DNA of 12,024 bases from Kangiella sp. (lineage in GTDB: Bacteria > Pseudomonadota > Gammaproteobacteria > Enterobacterales > Kangiellaceae), in NCBI GenBank assembly GCA_002733465.1, contig NVVT01000003.1, positions 173,253 through 185,276 of the forward strand. Reading direction: 5' to 3'. Below are positions 6,617 through 12,024 of this stretch, piece by piece (position 1 is the stretch's first letter; each line of letters opens with the position of its first letter). Made by a program: the position numbers and the translations under genes. The notes below the pieces were generated by a model. It saw only the letters and a program-made list of their open reading frames with translations, did not search any database and was not told the DNA's origin.

Positions 6617-7651
6617 TTAAACGCCTTCAGGTACAACTAAATTACCAGCTTCGATCTCTCGAATAAAATCTAATTTTCTTAATAGTTCTTTCATTCCTTC
6701 AATATCTAAACGGTAAGTGTTATGAGAATTATAGTCTTCTACTTGTGACAGCTCTTTTTCACCCTCTTCAAAATATTTAGAATAGTTCAAGTCTCGATTA
6801 TCTGCAGGTATACGGTAATAGTCACCTTGATCTTGAGCTACAAACATTTCTTCTCTACTACATAAAGCTTCATAAAGCTTTTCTCCATGGCGCGTTCCAA
6901 TAACATTTATTTTATGTTCTGGTTTACCCATCAAACTAAAAATTGCTTTTGTTAAAACATCAATAGTCGCTGCGGGAGCTTTTTGAACAAAGATATCCCC
7001 GTTTACGCCATTTTTGAATGCATGAATCACCAAGTCTACAGCATCATCTAACGTCATCATAAACCGAGTCATGTTTGGATCTGTTATCGTGATTGGTGAG
7101 TTCTCAATAATTTGACGAATGAATAATGGAATAACAGAACCACGAGAAGCCATGACATTTCCGTAACGAGTAGTGCATATCGTCATGCCGTCTGGTACAT
7201 TTCTAGATTTGGCAACAATCACTTTCTCCATCATAGCTTTTGAAGTACCCATAGCGTTAATGGGATAAACAGCCTTATCAGTACTCAAGCAGACAACATT
7301 TTTAACGCTATGAGCTATTGCTGCTTCAAGAACATTCTCAGTTCCGAGTATATTAGTTTTTACTGCTTCAAGAGGATAGAATTCGCAAGAAGGTACTTGC
7401 TTAAGAGCGGCCGCATGAAAAACGAAGTCTACGCCACGCATAGCATTAGATACACTTTGATAATCTCTAACGTCCCCAATAAAAAATTTTAATTTGTCAG
7501 AATTGAAATTTTTCCTCATATCATCTTGCTTTTTTTCGTCTCGCGAAAAAATGCGAATTTCATTAACGGCACTATTCAAAAATTTTCTAAGAACAGCGTT
7601 CCCGAACGATCCTGTTCCACCTGTAATAAGTAAAACTCTATTATCAAACAT
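6617..7651 (-). CDS. fnlA: UDP-GlcNAc inverting 4,6-dehydratase/epimerase (FnlA/WbjB/CapE family)
   Basis: The 344-residue protein is full length for the family. The NAD(P)-binding GGTGSFG motif is at 11-17, HAAALKQVP at 79-87, STDKA at 123-127, and RYGNVMASRGSVIP begins near 162. The usual SDR catalytic YxxxK reads MGTSK with Met134 and Lys138. This Tyr-to-Met change is normal for the CapE/FlaA1/WbpM group and distinguishes it from classical GalE-like enzymes. The C-terminal PADNRDLNY segment fits the mobile latch described for CapE. The reaction is dehydration of UDP-GlcNAc with epimerisation, giving UDP-4-keto-6-deoxy-L-sugar intermediates as the first step of the L-FucNAc or L-QuiNAc routes. 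The next two genes supply reductase and 2-epimerase. It is too short to be the membrane-bound PglF/WbpM dehydratase. Confidence 0.9.
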   Translation of the reverse strand: MFDNRVLLITGGTGSFGNAVLRKFLNSAVNEIRIFSRDEKKQDDMRKNFNSDKLKFFIGDVRDYQSVSNAMRGVDFVFHAAALKQVPSCEFYPLEAVKTNILGTENVLEAAIAHSVKNVVCLSTDKAVYPINAMGTSKAMMEKVIVAKSRNVPDGMTICTTRYGNVMASRGSVIPLFIRQIIENSPITITDPNMTRFMMTLDDAVDLVIHAFKNGVNGDIFVQKAPAATIDVLTKAIFSLMGKPEHKINVIGTRHGEKLYEALCSREEMFVAQDQGDYYRIPADNRDLNYSKYFEEGEKELSQVEDYNSHNTYRLDIEGMKELLRKLDFIREIEAGNLVVPEGV

Positions 7652-7662
7652 GTGTATAATCT

Positions 7663-9165
7663 CTATGTAATTTTATATCTATTTAAGTAGGCAATAAATA
7701 GATATAAACTTTTATCTTTCAATATGAATAACAACCCAATGTATATTGCAATATATATTGGCAAGTAGAATAACCAATAAAATTGCGTCAACGGCTCAAT
7801 TAGTGAAATGCTGAATATTGCAACTAAAACTATAACGACCCGACTAGAAAATGTTTTTATTAGAAGTTGCGGCAAATTATCTCTTTCCCGATACCACTTA
7901 ACGACGAGTAAAAGTATAACACCAACAACAAGAGATATTAGATATGCTACTACAACGCCGACAAGTAAATATTCCTGATAGAACCTATAGCAAATAGTAA
8001 AATTAATCGCAGTCACTGCAAAAGATATGAAAAATGCAGTTCCTGAATTTCCGCGAGCGAAAAACATACGAATTAATATATCCTTAAATATTACTAAGGG
8101 TATTACTACAATAAAAACCCTAAACACTTCAGCCACCATCACCGCATTATTATCTGAAAAATCACCTCGTCTAAAGATTAAACTAACAGTTTCATAACTA
8201 TAATATGAAAAATAAACGACAACTGGAAATATTATTATTAACAAAATATTTAGGCTGAAATTCAGAAATGAACTCATATCTCCACGTTCATTCCGCGACA
8301 CTATTTCATTCAATTTAGGATAGATATGCGTAGTAATAAGCATAATCGTTACGGAGAGTATCAACAAGTTAAGTTTATTAGAATAACTATAAATGGAAAC
8401 CGCACCATCACCTAATTTTGACGCAAAAATTATTCCTATAAAATTATTTAACTGCTCTGCAAACAATGAAAGCAGTGCCGGAAATGTTAAAACAAAAGCA
8501 TTTCTAAGCTTAGCTAGATCAGTCAGAACTAGCCAAAAATTTTTTATATAAAGTTTTTCGCTATATAGATTTACAATACAAAGCAATAACCAAGCAAAAA
8601 TAGATGCAATAAGTATATAATGAAACTCAAAGTTTTCTTGGTAAATAACTAAAGTTACACAGAAGACAACATTGTTGACAAGTGGAACTAAGTAATAGTA
8701 AAAAATAGTTTTTTTAACTGTTTGCTGTGCATTTGCAAAAGCGACAATCGTAGACAATGGAAAAGTGACCGCCATCAATTTCAAATAATACGAAGACTGT
8801 AACGTAACCTCACTATTCAATTGCGAACCAAACAATGACACTAAATCAGCAGAATATGTAAAAACTAAAAGCGCTAAACTAATAGACATAATCAAATATA
8901 TAACATATACACTGCCTAAATTTGTAGAGACGTTTTGTGACTCATTTAATTTCGAATATAATGGTACAATGACGATAGGAATAGATGCATAAATCGCGAT
9001 ATATAAAAGAGAAGATATATAAACAGCTAGAAAAAAAGCATCGGTCACGTCAGAAACGCCATGAAAATAAGTCATCTCTACATCTTTCAAAAAGCCTGAT
9101 AACTTTCCAAAAACTATGAGAACAAAGAGCAATGTAGCTCCTCTTAATTGATATTTAAATTTCAT
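7663..9165 (-). CDS. MurJ/MVIN-type polysaccharide flippase (Wzx role)
   Basis: The 500-residue polytopic inner-membrane protein has about 12-14 hydrophobic segments spread over its whole length. The N-terminal stretch FGKLSGFLKD followed by TDAFFLA (about residues 19-28 and 41-47) resembles the start of MurJ (MVIN family), where an SRxxGFxRD and TDAF pattern is typical. Chromosomal MurJ flips lipid II. A divergent copy inside a sugar operon next to a Wzy-like gene is most simply the translocase for the undecaprenyl-PP-linked repeat unit, doing the job of Wzx. Its ATG overlaps the last 11 bases of the polymerase gene, and its TAG lies 11 bases before the FnlA-like gene. The codons are very AT-rich compared with the sugar-enzyme genes downstream, as is usual for serotype-specific membrane genes. 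Confidence 0.78.
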   Translation of the reverse strand: MKFKYQLRGATLLFVLIVFGKLSGFLKDVEMTYFHGVSDVTDAFFLAVYISSLLYIAIYASIPIVIVPLYSKLNESQNVSTNLGSVYVIYLIMSISLALLVFTYSADLVSLFGSQLNSEVTLQSSYYLKLMAVTFPLSTIVAFANAQQTVKKTIFYYYLVPLVNNVVFCVTLVIYQENFEFHYILIASIFAWLLLCIVNLYSEKLYIKNFWLVLTDLAKLRNAFVLTFPALLSLFAEQLNNFIGIIFASKLGDGAVSIYSYSNKLNLLILSVTIMLITTHIYPKLNEIVSRNERGDMSSFLNFSLNILLIIIFPVVVYFSYYSYETVSLIFRRGDFSDNNAVMVAEVFRVFIVVIPLVIFKDILIRMFFARGNSGTAFFISFAVTAINFTICYRFYQEYLLVGVVVAYLISLVVGVILLLVVKWYRERDNLPQLLIKTFSSRVVIVLVAIFSISLIEPLTQFYWLFYLPIYIAIYIGLLFILKDKSLYLFIAYLNRYKIT

Positions 9166-10450
9166 TTTTATCTATTCGTTTTTTGCATATAATATAAAAT
9201 AGCATTAAAAAAAGCAAAACAATGCAGCCAGAAAGAGAATGCATCAATTGGTTGTTAGAAAAACTAAATATTACACCTAAAGAAAAATAGATAAACAAAG
9301 GCCTTGCAAAAGGATTAATATTCTTAAGACTGCTTATCCAAACTCTTCCATAAATATATGCAAACAACAAAGTAACTACCAACACTCCCCAGAACGTAAT
9401 ATCCGATGCCAACCAAGGGAATAATGAGTGCCACTTGTCCATCCCCCAACCCAATTGCTCAACTCTATATGGGTAAGAATTTGCTAAAATAACATCAGGC
9501 ATTCCAATAAATGATTCTAAAATCCTTGCTAAAGAATAGGAACTCCCTAGAAAATATGTCCATTCAAAGGGTAGGGTCAACGCCAAATTCAATCCACATA
9601 ATCCATTAGTGAAATATCCCAAAAACATGCCAATTGCGAAGCCTGAAATGTCGCCAAAAAGCAAAAGAATCGGAGCATCCTCATCCCAATACATTAAAGG
9701 ATGGATTGAGTTCGCAATATTTGATGCATCTATTTCTATGGCCGAATAACGCTGGGATAAAATAACAGAAAAAAGAATTATAATAGTAACAATTGAAAGT
9801 AAAACAATTGATAACTTCTTCAATGAATATTTTATATTTAATGTCGCAGATTTTATAATTACTGCATAAACAAAAAAAACGACTATATCACCCAAATATT
9901 TTTGTTTACCTGAACCGATAACATTAATTAGTAAATAAGTAATGATTATAAAAACGGCAGCAACTTTCGCTCTTTTAGAAAAAATACGGTAATGAGAAAA
10001 TGTAAATAGGATCGTAATTACAGTGATAGCACTTTCAAAGATGTCTAAAATATATGTAAAACCAATTTGACCTTCTCCACGCACATATCCATCATAACTA
10101 GAAACATAATTCTGCCCCAGAGAGGTAAGAGAAAGCGATTTACTCGATAGTAAAAACTCTACCCAAGACTTTATAGCTATTAATATTGACACAATTAAAA
10201 GAACTCTGAATATAGAGCTAACCATCTTGAGAGGATTTAGACTCTCGCCAACCCCGTAAGAAAAAGGTCCTTTCGTACCCAATATAAATCCTACAGCAAA
10301 AAGAAGTAACAACACACCCAAATAACTGAATAATACAGGGTAATTCATCCCGCTATATTTCACTGGCCCAAAAATCAAAGCAAAAACTACAAACGCTGAA
10401 TACGCCAAATAAAAATTCAAAGGTAAATATTTATAATTTAATAATCTCAA
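9155..10450 (-). CDS. wzy: Polytopic membrane protein, probable Wzy O-antigen/polysaccharide polymerase
   Basis: The 431-residue protein has roughly ten to twelve hydrophobic segments (for example near 14-30, 37-57, 80-97, 130-152, 160-178, 213-232, 350-368, 384-398 and 404-422). A larger polar loop at about 290-350 contains GWGMDKWHSLFPWLASD. Size, topology and the long extracytoplasmic loop fit Wzy proteins, which join repeat units on the periplasmic face; Wzy sequences vary widely, so context carries much of the call. An in-frame TAA lies immediately before the TTG at 10450 and the first in-frame ATG is residue 35, so a TTG start is needed to keep the first membrane segment. GGAAG lies 4 bases before this TTG. 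It follows the acyltransferase gene by 31 bases and overlaps the flippase gene by 11. Confidence 0.72.
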   Translation of the reverse strand: MRLLNYKYLPLNFYLAYSAFVVFALIFGPVKYSGMNYPVLFSYLGVLLLLFAVGFILGTKGPFSYGVGESLNPLKMVSSIFRVLLIVSILIAIKSWVEFLLSSKSLSLTSLGQNYVSSYDGYVRGEGQIGFTYILDIFESAITVITILFTFSHYRIFSKRAKVAAVFIIITYLLINVIGSGKQKYLGDIVVFFVYAVIIKSATLNIKYSLKKLSIVLLSIVTIIILFSVILSQRYSAIEIDASNIANSIHPLMYWDEDAPILLLFGDISGFAIGMFLGYFTNGLCGLNLALTLPFEWTYFLGSSYSLARILESFIGMPDVILANSYPYRVEQLGWGMDKWHSLFPWLASDITFWGVLVVTLLFAYIYGRVWISSLKNINPFARPLFIYFSLGVIFSFSNNQLMHSLSGCIVLLFLMLFYIICKKRIDKNEI

Positions 10451-10481
10451 TTAGCTTCCAACTATGTTCGATAAAGATAGT

Positions 10482-11012
10482 TCACTTTTTATTAAATATT
10501 TGTTTATAAGCTACTACTTTATCATTGCCCGTAAGATGTCCAATTTTGAGAGAATTATTCTTTGCTTTTTCCAAAAAATCGAATGTGCTCTTAATAAACT
10601 TTGCAGGGTTTCCGCCAACGATACTGTTATCAGGAACATCTTTCGTGACAACGGAATTTGCACCTACCACACAATTATTTCCAACAGTTACTCGTGGCAA
10701 TAAAAGAGCTCCGGTTCCGATAAACACATTATTACCTACTTTGATTTCACCTGCTAGTTCTAGATCCGGAAACTCCTTTCGAAAGGGTAGTGTAGAACCA
10801 TCATGACAAACAAATCTTGCCCCTACACTAATATATACGTTATCTCCTAAGGTTACTAAATAAGGTTCTGTACTAAACATGGAATAACTCGATCCATAAA
10901 TTTTCACATCGCCATTTATTGCAACACCAATTTTTTTAGCATATCTAACAGGGTAAATTCGTGCATATATTTGCATTAATGGATAAAGCAATAATTTAAG
11001 AAGTCTGTTCAT
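10482..11012 (-). CDS. Hexapeptide-repeat acyltransferase (WbbJ/maltose-acetyltransferase type)
   Basis: This 176-residue protein of the left-handed beta-helix acyltransferase family has hexapeptide-like turns from about residue 52 to 135, including VTLGDNVYISVGARF, IKVGNNVFIGTGALL and VTVGNNCVVGANSVV. His70 in FVCHDGS is in the place of the catalytic His of maltose/xenobiotic acetyltransferases, and GGNPAK at 133-138 is the standard family end motif. An N-terminal hydrophobic and basic helix (residues 4-23) suggests peripheral membrane association. In this cluster it probably O-acetylates a sugar of the repeat unit or its lipid-linked precursor, though a serine-type or other acyl acceptor is possible. 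It starts 4 bases after the glycosyltransferase stop; AAGGAA at the end of that gene may act as a rather distant ribosome-binding site. Confidence 0.8.
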   Translation of the reverse strand: MNRLLKLLLYPLMQIYARIYPVRYAKKIGVAINGDVKIYGSSYSMFSTEPYLVTLGDNVYISVGARFVCHDGSTLPFRKEFPDLELAGEIKVGNNVFIGTGALLLPRVTVGNNCVVGANSVVTKDVPDNSIVGGNPAKFIKSTFDFLEKAKNNSLKIGHLTGNDKVVAYKQIFNKK

Positions 11013-11016
11013 TTAC

Positions 11017-12024
11017 TTAGATTTCCTTCAAAAATTTATTAGTAAACGATTTATATTCGTTATAGTCAAAGGTTCTTGACAAATAAGTCAGTGATTTAAT
11101 CTCTTTAAGTTCTCGCTCACTCATTTGAATACAATGCTTTAGCAATTTCATTTCATCTCCGTTCGCGCACAAAAATATACCCGGCTTATTTTCATAGTTT
11201 TGTAAACTTTGCAATTTATTTGTGATAACAGGTATTCCACAAGTAATAGATTCAGCTAATTTGGAGGGAAAGCCAGCAAGGTTAACTCTCGTTTCATCTC
11301 TAAAAAACACCGAGAAATCTGCTTTTTTTAATTCCTCAATTACTATTGAATAAGGCTGCCTGCCATAAAAACAAACACATTCCTTTAATTCTTGTAAAGT
11401 TGTTATATGCTCAGGGTAAACGCGAAGATAGTCATCTTGAGTAACTCCATAAACTTTCAATTTGAAATTTAATTTTGAATCATTTTTTATTCGATATAAA
11501 GATTCGACAATCTTGTCTAATCGTTCTTTTACCGTAGTCCTATCTTTTTCAGCACGATTTACTTCGAATGGTGAACCGATATAAATAAGTATTCTTTCTT
11601 CGTTGATTTTTAAATTTTCGTTAACTAGAACATTCTTATCGTACAAGGTAGGAAGTTCTAGAATTGGTTTACCAGTTGACCTATACATATTAGTCATAAA
11701 TTTACTAGTTGTTATGATTCCATCACTTAATCGACTCTGTATTCTTATTCTAATTATTGTGTCCAGCCATTTGACTATTGAAAAAATTACACCTTCACCT
11801 TTTGAACTATGCCATTCAGTTATATCTGGAATATTCTTTATTTTTTTATTTCGATTTGTTTTGAACATTCTTAGAGCTGATACAGATGGGTAATTATAAT
11901 AAATAACGGCACTCACATTATCATCACAATTTTTAATATAAGAGATGAGTTCTTTACGACCGACAAGGTAAGATAGCCATTCCTTAATGTTTTGAGGGTA
12001 AGATAAAGCATAACACTCAAACCC
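11017..12024 (-). CDS. GT4-like glycosyltransferase, 5' end truncated by the window edge
   Basis: The minus-strand frame stays open from the TAA at 11017-11019 to base 12024, giving at least 335 residues. The GTG at 11916 reads as an internal Val in DDNVSAVIYYNYPSV, so the true start lies outside the window. Domain marks include DITEWHSSKG (a GT4-like acceptor-domain loop), DGIITTSKFM, ILIYIGSPFE at the start of the donor domain, and AGFPSKLAESITCGIPVITN, the donor-binding segment. The second Glu of the EX7E motif is in AES, while the first position is not clearly a Glu. It would add one sugar to the lipid-linked repeat unit at the cytoplasmic face. Donor and linkage cannot be read from sequence. 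It is the most upstream gene visible; the operon continues beyond the window. Confidence 0.75.
   Translation of the reverse strand, partial: GFECYALSYPQNIKEWLSYLVGRKELISYIKNCDDNVSAVIYYNYPSVSALRMFKTNRNKKIKNIPDITEWHSSKGEGVIFSIVKWLDTIIRIRIQSRLSDGIITTSKFMTNMYRSTGKPILELPTLYDKNVLVNENLKINEERILIYIGSPFEVNRAEKDRTTVKERLDKIVESLYRIKNDSKLNFKLKVYGVTQDDYLRVYPEHITTLQELKECVCFYGRQPYSIVIEELKKADFSVFFRDETRVNLAGFPSKLAESITCGIPVITNKLQSLQNYENKPGIFLCANGDEMKLLKHCIQMSERELKEIKSLTYLSRTFDYNEYKSFTNKFLKEI

Noticed and set aside
6617..7651. Loss of the catalytic Tyr in the SDR YxxxK motif of the FnlA-like protein
   Set aside because: Met at this position is normal for the CapE/FlaA1 group, so it is not an inactivating change.
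10464..10806. Plus-strand ORFs of 79 and 93 codons opposite the acyltransferase
   Set aside because: These are shadows of the hexapeptide repeats; the minus-strand protein is a clear family member.
11603..11893. 96-codon hydrophobic plus-strand ORF opposite the truncated glycosyltransferase
   Set aside because: The hydrophobicity arises from the antisense of Asn/Lys/Asp-rich codons in AT-rich DNA; no ribosome-binding site or context supports it.

Overview
The window reads as the distal (3') part of a surface-polysaccharide (O-antigen or capsule) biosynthesis locus from a low-GC gammaproteobacterium. The gene families and the small RelE/ParE module would suit marine Alteromonadales or Vibrionales (Shewanella, Pseudoalteromonas, Colwellia, Vibrio). 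That placement is inferred from gene content; no rRNA or other taxonomic marker is present.

Layout. Positions 1-282 (+) are the C-terminal end of a DUF4143-type ATPase-family protein that is unrelated to the cluster. Positions 283-465 are a convergent intergenic gap with a weak hairpin and a repeat-like segment. From 466 to the right edge every gene is on the minus strand and tightly packed, so this looks like one long transcription unit whose promoter lies beyond 12024. In transcription order the genes are: a 5'-truncated GT4-like glycosyltransferase; a hexapeptide acyltransferase; a Wzy-like polymerase; a MurJ/MVIN-type flippase; a three-gene UDP-L-amino-sugar pathway (FnlA-like dehydratase/epimerase, RmlD-like reductase, WecB-like 2-epimerase); a GT4 glycosyltransferase; a PglC-type phosphoglycosyl transferase; a toxin-antitoxin pair; a PglD-like acetyltransferase; and a PglE-like aminotransferase.

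How the genes work together (inference). The PglE and PglD homologues would make a UDP-diacetamido-trideoxyhexose (bacillosamine type), and the PglC-like enzyme would load it onto undecaprenyl phosphate. GT4 enzymes would extend it, one plausibly using the L-sugar made by the three-gene pathway. The reductase of that pathway is a short RmlD-like protein without the cupin domain of CapF/FnlB. This points to UDP-L-QuiNAc (or UDP-L-RhaNAc) rather than UDP-L-FucNAc. The flippase would export the lipid-linked unit and the Wzy-like protein would polymerise it.

Most notable features: (1) a complete addiction-module antitoxin/ParE toxin pair, with its own apparent promoter, sits between the phosphoglycosyl transferase and the acetyltransferase gene, and the toxin stop codon directly abuts the acetyltransferase ATG; (2) no PglF/WbpM-type dehydratase is in the window, so the bacillosamine branch is incomplete here; (3) the export protein resembles MurJ more than a standard Wzx. 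I saw no CRISPR array, tRNA, rRNA, intact insertion sequence or clearly novel defence system.
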